From Bradyrhizobium sp. CSS354 (GTDB taxonomy: Bacteria > Pseudomonadota > Alphaproteobacteria > Rhizobiales > Xanthobacteraceae), in assembly GCF_029051725.1 (NCBI RefSeq), contig NZ_JAACFU010000003.1:434001-498000 (forward strand): 64,000 bases of DNA. Reading direction: 5' to 3'. Positions 17,321-26,357 of this stretch are shown piece after piece. A model generated the notes under the pieces. That model saw only the letters and a program-made list of their open reading frames with translations, did not search any database and was not told the origin of the DNA. A program made the position numbers and the translations under genes. Every line of letters begins with the position of its first letter. The first letter of the stretch is position 1.

Positions 17321-18709
17321 TTATTGCGGCCTCGCCCTGCGCTTCTTCGTCGACTGCGTCGGCACGTCGGCCGGCTCGTCCTTCAGCGCGCCGATCTTGC
17401 GCAAGGCTGCGTCCGCGGCGCGCTCGCCGCTTTCCCAGGCGCCGTCGACGGTGCCCCACAGCGTCTCGTGCGTGGCTTCGCCGGCGAGGAACATGTTGCC
17501 GATCGGCTCGGCGAGAATTCTTCGCGAGAGCTGACCGCCGGGCGAGGCCGCCGACATCGCACCCATCACGAAAGGCGAGGCGTTCCAGCGCGTCGCGCTG
17601 GCTTTCTGCACGGCGGCGGCCACCTCGCTGCCGAACAGCTTCGTGATCCATTCTCTGGCGAAGGCCGTCATCGCCTTTTCGCCTTGCTGGGTGAGATCGC
17701 GGCCGAACGAGCCGCCGACATCGATCGAGCACAGCGAGGATCCCCCGATATTGGCGAACATCAGCGCCGTGCGCGTCGAGTTGCTTTGCTCGATCAGGAT
17801 GTCGTCGCGCGACAGGCCCAGCGGATTGCCCGGCAGTTGCAGCACGATATGATCATAGCTTCCGAGCGTGAGCTTCGATGCGGCATCGAGCGTGCGCTTC
17901 GGAATGTCGGGCCCAAACTTGATCGCGCCCGAGGTCAGCACATTGGTCGAGACCGTGATGATGGCGGCGCGGGCGGCGATCCTGCCGGCCTGTGTCTCCA
18001 CGCTGACGTCGCGATTGCTCCAGACGATCCGGCTCGCCGGCGTCGACAGCGCGACCGGCGCCTGCTCACCGAGTTTAGCGATCAGGGTCCCCAGGCCCTG
18101 CCGGCAGGCGATCGCGGCGTTGCGATCCTGTGCACGCGCCTTGTCGATCGCAGACAGCTCCTTCAGGTCCTTGCCGGCGAAGCTCGCGCCCAGCATGAAC
18201 TCGGCCGCGCCGGCCCAGTCGCCGAGATCCTTCGGCAGCACCGAGGCGCAGGCGGTATCGAGCTTGCCACGCGCGGCCTCGTCGATGGCGCGGTTGGCAC
18301 GCACCAGCGCCGCCAGGAACTCCTCGGTCTCGCCGGCCCGTGCGTTGCGGCGGCCGATGCGCATCTTCTGGCCTGAGGGCGCCGGCAGAACGTCGAGCCC
18401 GGCGCTGCGCGCCAGCCGGATCATCGGATTGGTATCGGGATTGTGCATCCAGCGCGCGCCGCGATCGAACGGCGTGTCGAAGGTCGTCATATCCGTGATG
18501 CAGCGCCCGCCGATCTGCGACGCAGCTTCCACCACCACGACCTTGCGATTGGCCGCCATGATGCGCCGCGCCGCGGCAATTCCGGCCGCGCCCGCGCCGA
18601 TCACGACAATGTCAGCCTCGCGCGGAAGGGGCGCGGCGGTTGCGCGCAGGACCGGCATCGCGGCAAGGCCCGCCGATGCCGATAGGAAGCTGCGGCGCGT
18701 GATTGTCAT
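17321..18709 (-). CDS. Tat-exported flavin amine oxidase
   Basis: 462 residues. The N-terminus TRRSFLSASAGLAAMPVL is a twin-arginine signal, implying export of a folded, FAD-loaded enzyme. The FAD-binding dinucleotide motif DIVVIGAGAAGIAAARRI (about 34-51) and VVVVEAASQIGGRCIT follow, and the C-terminal FLAGEATHETLWGTVDGAWESG (written in part) is the second FAD-contact motif of flavin monoamine oxidases. It probably oxidises an amine or amino acid in the periplasm; the substrate cannot be read from sequence. The start at 18709 gives the Tat signal directly; the longer frame adds a non-signal N-terminus. The C-terminus is basic (KKRRARPQ). Confidence 0.85.
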   Translation of the reverse strand: MTITRRSFLSASAGLAAMPVLRATAAPLPREADIVVIGAGAAGIAAARRIMAANRKVVVVEAASQIGGRCITDMTTFDTPFDRGARWMHNPDTNPMIRLARSAGLDVLPAPSGQKMRIGRRNARAGETEEFLAALVRANRAIDEAARGKLDTACASVLPKDLGDWAGAAEFMLGASFAGKDLKELSAIDKARAQDRNAAIACRQGLGTLIAKLGEQAPVALSTPASRIVWSNRDVSVETQAGRIAARAAIITVSTNVLTSGAIKFGPDIPKRTLDAASKLTLGSYDHIVLQLPGNPLGLSRDDILIEQSNSTRTALMFANIGGSSLCSIDVGGSFGRDLTQQGEKAMTAFAREWITKLFGSEVAAAVQKASATRWNASPFVMGAMSAASPGGQLSRRILAEPIGNMFLAGEATHETLWGTVDGAWESGERAADAALRKIGALKDEPADVPTQSTKKRRARPQ

Positions 18710-18901
18710 GGCATGGTTTCCGGAGACTTGCAGCAAACGGGAACAGCTAGCGAACCTTGCCGTATCTGATGTTGCGCGGCAACCATCATGGTGAATCAAT
18801 CGTGCTTGATGTCACAGATCGATGAACCGAATTGCAACACGTTCCGACCATGGTAGAGAAGAGAAAAAGACGGCCGGAAAAGGCCGTGGGGGAGTTTTGA
18901 A

Positions 18902-19870
18902 ATGGGGACGGTCCTGGATTCAGTCGGCAAGCTGATTGCCGCGTACCTCTCGAAGGAGGTGCCGGGCTATGAGCCGTTCACGCCGAGCGACCCCGAGCAT
19001 CTGCGCGGCGTCATCGAGCCCGGCGACGTGCTGCTGGTCGAGGGCAACAACCGCATCTCGGGCATCATCAAATATCTGACGCAGTCGACCTGGTCCCACG
19101 GCGCACTCTATGTCGGACCGATCGAGGGTGCGGAAGAGCCCGACGGCGAGCCGCACGTGCTGATCGAGGCGAATATCGGCGAAGGCGTCACCTCCGCGCC
19201 GCTGTCGAAATATTTCCCCTATCACACCCGCCTCTGCCGCCCGGTCGGGCTGTCCTATGAGGACCGCACCACGGTCTGCCGCTATGCGATCAACCGCATC
19301 GGCTTCGGCTACGACACCAAGAACATCGTCGACCTGATGCGCTTTCTGTTTCCGCTGCCGATTCCGCAGCGCTGGCGCCGCCGCATGATCTCGATCGGCT
19401 CCGGCGATCCGACCAAGATCATCTGCTCGGCCCTGATCGCGCAGGCTTTCGACGCCGTGCGTTACCCGATCCTGCCCAAGATCACCAAGGCCGGCAGCCG
19501 CGCCGCCCGCCGCGAGATCCTTCACATCCGCGATTCCTCGCTCTACATGCCCCGCGACTTCGACATCTCGCCCTATTTCGAAGTCGTCAAACCCACCATC
19601 GTGCACGGCTTCGACTACACCGCCTTGCACTGGGCCGACAAGCAGAAGCCGCTCGAGGAGGTAGCCGGCACATTCAGTGTGTTTCCAGAAACGTTCAGTG
19701 CGCCGCCGCTCGTTCCTGAAGCGATTGACGAAGAGGCGCCGGTTTCGGTTGAAGAAGTGATGCGTGAGGCGGCTGCGGAGATGAGCGTTGCCTTCTCCGA
19801 ACATTTTGTGCTGCTGAACGATCTCGCAAAGTACCGCGCACGGGGACACGCGCTGGAGATGGCGGCGTAG
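18902..19870 (+). CDS. YiiX/NlpC-P60-like permuted papain-fold protein
   Basis: 322 residues. The first 190 residues show the circularly permuted NlpC/P60 pattern: GDVLLVEGNNRISGIIKYLT, STWSHGALYVG with the catalytic His, EANIGEGV, and IICSALIAQAF with the catalytic Cys. Such proteins (YiiX, YaeF type) are thiol hydrolases or acyltransferases acting on lipids or peptides. The last 90 residues are acidic and Pro/Glu-rich (EAIDEEAPVSVEEVMREA) with no recognised domain. No signal peptide is seen. Upstream GGGGGAG-type purines precede the ATG at 18902. Confidence 0.75.
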   Translation: MGTVLDSVGKLIAAYLSKEVPGYEPFTPSDPEHLRGVIEPGDVLLVEGNNRISGIIKYLTQSTWSHGALYVGPIEGAEEPDGEPHVLIEANIGEGVTSAPLSKYFPYHTRLCRPVGLSYEDRTTVCRYAINRIGFGYDTKNIVDLMRFLFPLPIPQRWRRRMISIGSGDPTKIICSALIAQAFDAVRYPILPKITKAGSRAARREILHIRDSSLYMPRDFDISPYFEVVKPTIVHGFDYTALHWADKQKPLEEVAGTFSVFPETFSAPPLVPEAIDEEAPVSVEEVMREAAAEMSVAFSEHFVLLNDLAKYRARGHALEMAA

Positions 19871-19885
19871 CCGTTCCTCCAGCAT

Positions 19886-19971
19886 CGTCATTGCGAGCGC
19901 AGCGAAGCAATCCAGACTGCCTCTGCCCGAACAGTCTGGATTGCTTCGTCGCTACGCTCCTCGCAATGACG
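19886..19971. repeat. Intergenic palindromic repeat, class D
   Basis: CGTCATTGCGAGCGCAGCGA on the left and CGCTCCTCGCAATGACG on the right, with GCAATCCAGACTG/CAGTCTGGATTGC inside. One copy in the window, between converging genes. Confidence 0.85.
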
Positions 19972-19976
19972 GCGAC

Positions 19977-20252
19977 CTACCGCTCCGCTCGCCCGATCAC
20001 CGCCATCAGCTCCGCGATCTTCTCACGCTGGTCGGCCTTGTCGCCGCTCGCGACCGCATGTTCGACGCAATGGGCGACGTGGTCCTTCAAAACCTCTTCC
20101 TCGACCCGGCGCAGTGCGGCGCGGACCGCCGAGATCTGCGTGACGATGTCGATGCAATAGCGGTCCTCCTCGACCATTTTCGAGAGGCCGCGAACCTGCC
20201 CCTCGATCCGGCCGAGACGTTTTCCGAGCGATGCCTTGATGTCCTTGCGCAT
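19977..20252 (-). CDS. csoR: Copper-sensing repressor CsoR
   Basis: 91 residues of the CsoR/RcnR/FrmR fold (all-helical DUF156). Residues C33, H58 and C62 (RYCIDIV and KDHVAHC) give the C-H-C triad that marks Cu(I)-binding CsoR rather than RcnR (which has an N-terminal His) or FrmR. DNA-binding basic residues lie in [13 protein letters not shown]. When Cu(I) binds, CsoR releases its operator. It is divergent from the copper-type ATPase, with the operator-like palindrome nine bases from its own start, so autoregulation is expected. The start at 20252 (MRKDIKAS) matches family length. Confidence 0.9.
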   Translation of the reverse strand: MRKDIKASLGKRLGRIEGQVRGLSKMVEEDRYCIDIVTQISAVRAALRRVEEEVLKDHVAHCVEHAVASGDKADQREKIAELMAVIGRAER

Positions 20253-20260
20253 GCGGACTA

Positions 20261-20279
20261 TATACCCCCCTAGGGTATA
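20261..20279. promoter_or_regulatory. CsoR-type operator between csoR and copA
   Basis: TATACCC-N5-GGGTATA, perfect 7-base arms around CCCTA. The GC tract flanked by TA ends matches known CsoR/RcnR operators. It overlaps the translation-start region of csoR and lies 23 bases before the copA ATG. Confidence 0.85.
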
Positions 20280-20302
20280 ACTTGCAAGGCCGGAGCGTGG
20301 CA

Positions 20303-22738
20303 ATGAACGACGCCGAACACGAACACCATCACAAGCCGGAAACACATTCCGGATGCGGCTGTTCCAGTAAAGCTGCCCCGGTCGACAAGCCCGCCGCTGC
20401 CTCCTGCTGCGGCGCGCACGGCGATCACGCGCATGACCACGGCGCCGCGGCAAAAGTCCGCGATCCCGTCTGCGGCATGACCGTCGATCCCGCGACTTCA
20501 AAGCACCGCTTCGACCATCACGGCGAGACCTTCCATTTCTGCTCGGCCGGCTGCCGCACCAAATTCGCCGCCGATCCCGCAAAGTACCTCGCAAAGGACA
20601 AGACGCCCGGGCCCGAGATGCCCGCAGGCACGATCTACACCTGCCCGATGCATCCGCAGATCCGCCAGGCCGGACCCGGCACCTGCCCGATCTGCGGCAT
20701 GGCGCTCGAGCCGGAAGTGGCGAGCCTGGAGAGCGGCCCCAATCCCGAGCTTGCCGACATGACGCGGCGGTTCTGGATCGGCGGCGCGCTGGCTTTGCCG
20801 GCGGTGGTGCTGGAGATGGGCGGCCATCTCGCGGGCCCGCACAACTGGATCGATGCGACGCTGTCGAACTGGATCCAGCTCGTCTTCGCCACGCCCGTGG
20901 TGCTGTGGGCCGGCTGGCCGTTCTTCGTCCGCGGCTGGCAGTCGCTGCTGACGCGCAACCTCAACATGTTCACGCTGATCGCGATGGGCACGGGCGTTGC
21001 CTATGTCTACAGCCTGATCGGCACCATCGCGCCGCAGATCTTCCCCGCAACGTTCCGCGGCCACGAAGGCGCTATCGCGGTGTATTTCGAGGCCGCGGCC
21101 GTCATCACCGTGCTGGTGCTGCTCGGGCAGGTGTTGGAACTGCGCGCCCGCGACGCGACGTCGGGTGCGATCAAGGCGCTGCTGCAGCTCGCCCCCAAGA
21201 CAGCGCGCCGCGTCGATGCTGACGGCGGCGAGCACGAGGTCGAGATTGACGCACTTCATGCCGGTGACCGCTTGCGCGTGCGGCCGGGCGAAAAAGTGCC
21301 GGTCGACGGCGTCATTCTGGAAGGCCGTTCCTCGCTCGACGAGTCGCTCGTAACAGGCGAATCCATGCCGGTGACCAAGGAGACGGACGCGAAGGTGATC
21401 GCCGGCACGCTCAACCAGTCCGGCAGCTTCATCATGCGCGCCGACAAGGTCGGGCGCGAGACGCTGCTGTCGCAGATCGTGCAGATGGTGGCCGACGCGC
21501 AGCGCTCGCGTGCGCCGATCCAGCGCCTCGCCGATCAGGTCGCGGGCTGGTTCGTGCCGGCCGTGATTGCGGTCGCGGTCGCTGCTTTCGCGGCCTGGGC
21601 CTGGTTCGGGCCGGAGCCGCGGCTGGCCTTCGGCCTCGTTGCCGCCGTCAGCGTGCTGATCATCGCCTGCCCCTGCGCGCTTGGCCTGGCGACTCCGATG
21701 TCGATCATGGTCGGCGTCGGCCGCGGTGCGCAAGCGGGCGTGCTGATCAAGAACGCCGAGGCGCTGGAGCGGATGGAGAAGATCGACACGCTGGTGGTCG
21801 ACAAGACCGGCACCCTGACCGAGGGCAAGCCGAAGGTGGTCGCGATCGTGCCGGCCGCCGGTTTTGCGGAAGATGACATCCTCCGCTTGGCCGCCAGCGT
21901 CGAGCGCGCCAGCGAGCATCCTCTGGCCGACGCGATCATGCGCGCGGCGAAGGAGAAGCAGCTGGCGCTGGGCCAGGTCGAACAATTCGATTCGCCGACC
22001 GGCAAGGGCGCCACCGGCAAGGTCGACGGCAAAACCATCGTGCTCGGCAATGCCAGATATCTGACGTCGATCGGCATCGACACCGACGCGCTCGATGGCG
22101 AGGCCGAACGGCTGCGCGGCGATGGCGCGACCGTGATCAACATGGCGGTCGACGGCCGGCTTGCCGGCCTGTTCGCGATCGCCGATCCGGTCAAGGCCTC
22201 CACTCCGGAGGCGCTGAAGGCATTGGCGGCCGAAGGCATCAAGGTCATCATGCTGACCGGTGATAACCGCACCACGGCGGAGGCCGTCGCGCGCAGGCTT
22301 GGCATCGCCGATGTCGAGGCCGAGGTGCTGCCGGATCAGAAGAGCGCGGTGGTGACAAAGCTGCAGAAGGCCGGCCGCAGCGTCGCGATGGCCGGCGACG
22401 GCGTCAACGACGCGCCGGCGCTGGCAGCTGCCGAAGTCGGCATTGCCATGGGCACCGGCACGGACGTGGCGATGGAGAGCGCCGGCGTCACGCTGCTGAA
22501 GGGCGACCTCACCGGCATCGTGCGGGCGCGAAAACTGTCGCAGGCGACGATGAGCAACATCCGGCAAAACCTGTTCTTCGCCTTCATCTACAACGCAGCG
22601 GGCATTCCGATCGCGGCCGGAATCCTCTATCCGACCTTCGGCGTCCTGCTCTCGCCGATCATCGCCGCGGCCGCGATGGCGCTGTCCTCGGTCAGCGTGG
22701 TCGGAAATGCGCTGCGGCTGCGGGCAACGCGGCTGTGA
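20303..22738 (+). CDS. copA: Copper-type P1B ATPase with YHS and metal-binding N-terminus
   Basis: 811 residues. The N-terminus is unusual: a His/Cys-rich stretch (1-50), a YHS domain (about 52-97, [11 protein letters not shown] and CSAGC), then a heavy-metal-binding HMBD-type domain (about 111-137, YTCPMHPQI and CPICGM). The classical GMxCxxC domain is absent. The pump follows: metal site CPC ([12 protein letters not shown], near 456), phosphorylation DKTGTLTEG (near 499), SEHPLADA and [19 protein letters not shown] and [10 protein letters not shown] in the last membrane helices fit Cu(I) specificity (P1B-1). It exports copper across the inner membrane. ATG 20303 is preferred over TTG 20282 because GGAG precedes it. 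nikR follows. Confidence 0.88.
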   Translation: MNDAEHEHHHKPETHSGCGCSSKAAPVDKPAAASCCGAHGDHAHDHGAAAKVRDPVCGMTVDPATSKHRFDHHGETFHFCSAGCRTKFAADPAKYLAKDKTPGPEMPAGTIYTCPMHPQIRQAGPGTCPICGMALEPEVASLESGPNPELADMTRRFWIGGALALPAVVLEMGGHLAGPHNWIDATLSNWIQLVFATPVVLWAGWPFFVRGWQSLLTRNLNMFTLIAMGTGVAYVYSLIGTIAPQIFPATFRGHEGAIAVYFEAAAVITVLVLLGQVLELRARDATSGAIKALLQLAPKTARRVDADGGEHEVEIDALHAGDRLRVRPGEKVPVDGVILEGRSSLDESLVTGESMPVTKETDAKVIAGTLNQSGSFIMRADKVGRETLLSQIVQMVADAQRSRAPIQRLADQVAGWFVPAVIAVAVAAFAAWAWFGPEPRLAFGLVAAVSVLIIACPCALGLATPMSIMVGVGRGAQAGVLIKNAEALERMEKIDTLVVDKTGTLTEGKPKVVAIVPAAGFAEDDILRLAASVERASEHPLADAIMRAAKEKQLALGQVEQFDSPTGKGATGKVDGKTIVLGNARYLTSIGIDTDALDGEAERLRGDGATVINMAVDGRLAGLFAIADPVKASTPEALKALAAEGIKVIMLTGDNRTTAEAVARRLGIADVEAEVLPDQKSAVVTKLQKAGRSVAMAGDGVNDAPALAAAEVGIAMGTGTDVAMESAGVTLLKGDLTGIVRARKLSQATMSNIRQNLFFAFIYNAAGIPIAAGILYPTFGVLLSPIIAAAAMALSSVSVVGNALRLRATRL

Positions 22739-22789
22739 GCGTCGTTGAATCCGTGTAAAACCGCATCGAGCGCGCGAGGGAGCATTCTG

Positions 22790-23236
22790 ATGCAGCGAAT
22801 TACGATCACGATCGAGGACGATCTCCTGGCGGAGATCGACGCGGCGGCGGAAGCGCGCGGTTACCAGAACCGCTCCGAGATCATTCGCGACCTCGCCCGC
22901 GCCGGCTTGCAACAGAGCAGCGAGGACACTGCCCAGACCGGGCCCTGCGTCGCCGGCCTCGTCTATGTTTACGACCACGCCGCCCGCGATCTCTCAAAAC
23001 GCCTGGTGCAGGAATTCCACGGCCACCACGACCTCGCGCTGGCGACGCTGCATGTCCATCTCGACGACAACAATTGCATGGAGATGACGGCACTGCGCGG
23101 CGACGCCGGCGAGGTCAGACATTTCGCCGACCACATCATCGCCGAACGCGGCGTCCGCTACGGCCGCGTCGTCATGATCCCGACGGGTGACGGCAAGCAG
23201 GCGAAAGCGCGCAAGCAGGCGCACCGGCATGGCTGA
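22790..23236 (+). CDS. nikR: Nickel-responsive regulator NikR
   Basis: 148 residues. An N-terminal ribbon-helix-helix (about 1-45, RITITIEDDLLAEI and NRSEIIRDLAR) binds DNA, and a C-terminal ACT-like domain binds Ni(II) with H77, H88, H90 and C96 (FHGHHDL, LHVHLDDNNCMEM), matching E. coli H76/H87/H89/C95. Nickel-loaded NikR normally represses a nickel importer; none is visible within this window. It begins 51 bases after copA with GAGGGAG ahead, so co-transcription with copA from the CsoR-controlled promoter is possible. The C-terminus is Lys/His-rich. Confidence 0.92.
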   Translation: MQRITITIEDDLLAEIDAAAEARGYQNRSEIIRDLARAGLQQSSEDTAQTGPCVAGLVYVYDHAARDLSKRLVQEFHGHHDLALATLHVHLDDNNCMEMTALRGDAGEVRHFADHIIAERGVRYGRVVMIPTGDGKQAKARKQAHRHG

Positions 23237-23281
23237 TACTTCTCCCTCTCCCCGCAAGCGGGGCGAGGTGAAGAAAGAGCC

Positions 23282-24226
23282 TCAGGCTGCCTTCGCATTC
23301 CCACGCGGCAAGCCCGCCCGCGCGACGCCGCCGTAGAGCACTTCGCTCGGCATCTCCTCGCGCAGGATCCTGCGCACTGCTATCAACTTCTCCAAATCGA
23401 TACCCGTCGCAAAGCCCTTGCTCTCGCACAGGAACACGACATCCTCGAACACGACATTGCCGGTCGCACCGGGAGCGAAGGGGCAGCCACCGAGGCCGCC
23501 GAGCGAGCCGTCGAGGATACGCGCGCCTTCGTCGAGCGCCGCGGCCGCGTTCGCGATACCCATGCCGCGGGTGTCGTGGAGATGAATGCAGATCGGCTTT
23601 GACCCTGCGAGCTTCACCGCGGCACGCGTCAGCTCCGCCACCTGCTTCGGCCCGGCATAGCCGACGGTATCGGCGATGCCGACGAAATCGACACCGGCCT
23701 CGAGGCACTTGTCGACCAGCCGCAGCACTTCCGCGGGATCAACCGCCCCCGTGATCGAGCAGCCCAGCGCCATCGAGATCGCCGCGTTGACGAGCGGCTT
23801 GTGGCTGGTGGCATCGCGCAGCTCGCACAAGCGTTTCAGATTGGCGATCGCGGACTCGCGCGAGCGGTGCGCATTGGCCTGGCTGTGCTCTTCCGTCGCC
23901 GAGACCACCGAGGCGATCTCGCCGACGCCGGATTCCAGCGCCTCGTTGACGCCGCGCTCGTTGAGCGCAAGCGCGGTGCCATGCGCGCCGGGCAATGAAG
24001 CTACGGTTGCGACGACGTCCCGGACATCAACGAACTGCGGAAACGTCTTTGCCGGCAGGAACGAGCCGACCTCGAAATGCCGCACGCCGGCGGCATATTC
24101 CTCGCGCACCCAGCGTTGCTTGGCGTCGGTCGACGGAATTTGCTTCACAAGCTGGAGCCCGTCGCGCAAGCCCACCTCGCGCAGGCTGACGCGCTCCGCG
24201 GGGTAAATCTCCTGGATCCGGCTCAT
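23282..24226 (-). CDS. HMG-CoA lyase family enzyme
   Basis: 314 residues, TIM-barrel (DRE-TIM/HMGL-like). EVGLRDGLQ near residue 16-24 supplies the metal/substrate Arg-Asp, IHLHDTRGMGIANA the metal-binding His residues, and GLGGCPFAPGATGNV the catalytic Cys loop. It would cleave 3-hydroxy-3-methylglutaryl-CoA to acetoacetate and acetyl-CoA, as at the end of leucine breakdown; related lyases cleave citramalyl-CoA or other analogues. No other leucine genes are nearby. Its ATG overlaps the upstream CaiB-family gene's stop by four bases, so the two act together. Confidence 0.88.
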   Translation of the reverse strand: MSRIQEIYPAERVSLREVGLRDGLQLVKQIPSTDAKQRWVREEYAAGVRHFEVGSFLPAKTFPQFVDVRDVVATVASLPGAHGTALALNERGVNEALESGVGEIASVVSATEEHSQANAHRSRESAIANLKRLCELRDATSHKPLVNAAISMALGCSITGAVDPAEVLRLVDKCLEAGVDFVGIADTVGYAGPKQVAELTRAAVKLAGSKPICIHLHDTRGMGIANAAAALDEGARILDGSLGGLGGCPFAPGATGNVVFEDVVFLCESKGFATGIDLEKLIAVRRILREEMPSEVLYGGVARAGLPRGNAKAA

Positions 24227-25416
24227 GCGCGCCTCCCTGTTGTTTTTGACGTGACGTCTTCATTTTCGTTGTCGATCTCGGCGCGAACGACCGCGGTGTC
24301 GGCGCCGAGCGGCGCGACCTTCAGGCCTTCGCCGATATGGCTGCCGTTCCATTCGATCGGCGGCGCCGGCACCCGGAACGGCTTGCCGTCGGCGGTGACA
24401 TTGTTGACGAGGCCGCCCGGCCGCAGCACATGCGGATCGGTGAAGAGATCCTCGGGCCGGTTGATCGGCGAGAAGCAGATGTTGAGCGCATCGAGCCTCT
24501 GCGACAGTCTTGCCACGTCCCATTGCCTGATGATCCCGGCCGCGCGCGGAATGATCCGCCCGCGCGCCAGGATGCGATCGGTCGTGGTGCGCAAGGCGGG
24601 ATCATCGAGGAATTCAGTCAGGCCGAACTCGCGGCAAAAGCTCTGCCAATGGCCTTCGGTGACGACGCCGATGAAGATACGCTCGCCGCCGGCGGTCTCG
24701 AAGATGTCGTAGATCGGCCAAGCATGCTCGCGCTCCGGCATCGAGCGCGGCTTGTTGCCGGTCATCTCGTATTCGACCATGTGCTGGGCGACCAGGAACA
24801 GGCAGTTCTCGAACAGGCCGATGCGGATGTCGGCGCCGTCGCGTTGTCCCCCGCGCTTCTGATAGAGCGCCGCGAGGATCGCGATCACGCCGAACATGCC
24901 GCCCATGATGTCGTTGGCGGACGAGCCGACGCGCTGGGGCTTTTCGCTGGTGCCGGTCATGGCGGCAAGGCCCGCCATCATCTGCACGACCTCGTCGAGC
25001 GCGGGGCGGTGCTCGTAGGGACCGGAGAGGAAACCCTTGTGGCCGGCGATGATCAGACCCGGATGCCGGCGGCGCAATTCGTCCGCGCCAAGCCCCTGCT
25101 TCTCGAGCTGGCCGTCGCGAAAATTCTCCAGGAACACGTCGGCCGTCGCCAGCAGCCGGTGCATGGTGTCGCGATCCTCGGGCTTCTCGAAATCCAGCAC
25201 CACGCTGCGCTTGCCGCGGTTGAACAGCGGAAAGAAGGCGGTGCCCATGCCGCCCAGGCTCCGGGTCTTGTCGCCCGCGGGCGGCTCGACCTTGATCACG
25301 TCGGCTCCGAGCTGCGCCAGGATCATGCCGCAGGCCGGGCCCATGACCATGTGGGTCATCTCGACGACGCGCACGCCTGCAAGCGGCAATCCGGCCGCCG
25401 GTTCTTCCATCGCCAT
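24223..25416 (-). CDS. CaiB/BaiF CoA-transferase family protein
   Basis: 397 residues of the family III CoA-transferase fold. Visible landmarks: VRVVEMTHMVMGPACGMILAQ (written in part) near the N-terminus, LGADVIKVEPPAGDKTR, and a catalytic-Asp region PALDEVVQ in YEHRPALDEVVQMMAGL. Such enzymes move CoA between acids, e.g. from succinyl-CoA. Direct coupling to HMG-CoA lyase makes a hydroxymethylglutarate, itaconate-type or glutarate-type acid the likely acceptor (inference). The start at 25416 follows AGGAA; the longer frame to 25458 lacks a ribosome site. Confidence 0.85.
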   Translation of the reverse strand: MAMEEPAAGLPLAGVRVVEMTHMVMGPACGMILAQLGADVIKVEPPAGDKTRSLGGMGTAFFPLFNRGKRSVVLDFEKPEDRDTMHRLLATADVFLENFRDGQLEKQGLGADELRRRHPGLIIAGHKGFLSGPYEHRPALDEVVQMMAGLAAMTGTSEKPQRVGSSANDIMGGMFGVIAILAALYQKRGGQRDGADIRIGLFENCLFLVAQHMVEYEMTGNKPRSMPEREHAWPIYDIFETAGGERIFIGVVTEGHWQSFCREFGLTEFLDDPALRTTTDRILARGRIIPRAAGIIRQWDVARLSQRLDALNICFSPINRPEDLFTDPHVLRPGGLVNNVTADGKPFRVPAPPIEWNGSHIGEGLKVAPLGADTAVVRAEIDNENEDVTSKTTGRRA

Positions 25417-25610
25417 ATGAGCCTGTTCCTTTGCCCGGCTGGTTCCGCTTGTTGTCAAGCGGGTTGATGAAGCAACAGTCTTGCCGAATTCATCGTGGCT
25501 TCGTTGATGCGAGCGGTCAATCCGCCACTGCGCTAGTGCCGCCGATCTCTCTTGCCGAACGGGCCTGCTGTGTCTACCTCTCGCGGGTGGTTTTCCCGAG
25601 AGGTGCTCCC

Positions 25611-26351
25611 ATGCTGGATGCCGCCGTCAAGGCGCTGTCGCAAATGATCTCGCCGCCAATGCGCTCGATCCTGTGGCGGTCGATCGGCGTCGCACTGGTG
25701 CTGATCATCGTGCTGGCGGTCGGCTTGCAGCGGCTCCTGAGCTGGTTTGCGACCTATGGCGAGGCGTGGCTGGAGGGCCTGCTCGGTCCGGGCTGGCACT
25801 CATCGCTCGAGGTGTTGTCCTGGATCATTTCGATCGCCGCGGGCCTCGGCGTCGTGTTCGGGGCTGTGTTCCTGATGCCCGCGATCACCTCCCTGGTGGC
25901 GAGCCTGTTCGTCGACGACGTCGCCGACATCGTCGAGCGCGAGCACTATCCGGCGGAGCGGCCGGGCGTCGCGCTGCCGTTCAGCCAGGCGATCTACGAG
26001 GGCGTCAAGACCGCGCTGCTGACGATCCTGGTCTATCTGGTCGCGCTGCCGCTGGTGCTTTTTGCCGGCGCCGGTTTCCTGGTCTTCTTCCTCGCCACGG
26101 CCTGGCTGCTCGGCCGCGAATATTTCGAGCTCGCGGCGATGCGGTTTCGCTCGCCGGAGGAAGCCAAGGCGATGCGGCGCGACAATGCCGCGACCATCTT
26201 CACCGCGGGCCTGTTCATCGCAGCCTTCGTCTCGATCCCGATCGTCAATCTGGCGACGCCGATCTTCGCCATGGCCTTCATGGTTCACATGCACAAGCGG
26301 CTATCGGGCCCGCGGCCCGAGCTGATCGAGCCGGCGCGGCAAATGCGGTGA
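25611..26351 (+). CDS. EI24/CysZ-like membrane protein
   Basis: 246 residues with about six hydrophobic segments: LVLIIVLAVGLQRLLSWF, LSWIISIAAGLGVVFGAVFLM, LLTILVYLVALPLVLFAG and FTAGLFIAAFVSIPIV. The pattern FVDDVADIVEREHYP and AWLLGREYFELAAMRF is characteristic of the EI24 domain family (CysZ-like sulfate permease). GenBank-style naming is 'EI24 domain-containing' or 'sulfate transporter family'. The start at 25611 is preferred: the upstream extension to 25431 has no domain and overlaps the caiB promoter region. Confidence 0.8.
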   Translation: MLDAAVKALSQMISPPMRSILWRSIGVALVLIIVLAVGLQRLLSWFATYGEAWLEGLLGPGWHSSLEVLSWIISIAAGLGVVFGAVFLMPAITSLVASLFVDDVADIVEREHYPAERPGVALPFSQAIYEGVKTALLTILVYLVALPLVLFAGAGFLVFFLATAWLLGREYFELAAMRFRSPEEAKAMRRDNAATIFTAGLFIAAFVSIPIVNLATPIFAMAFMVHMHKRLSGPRPELIEPARQMR

Positions 26352-26357
26352 GGGTGT

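Noticed and set aside
20498..22978. 826-codon open frame antisense to copA
   Set aside because: Shadow of a high-GC gene; composition is Arg/His/Gly-rich and no domain is visible, while the plus strand has a full P-type ATPase.
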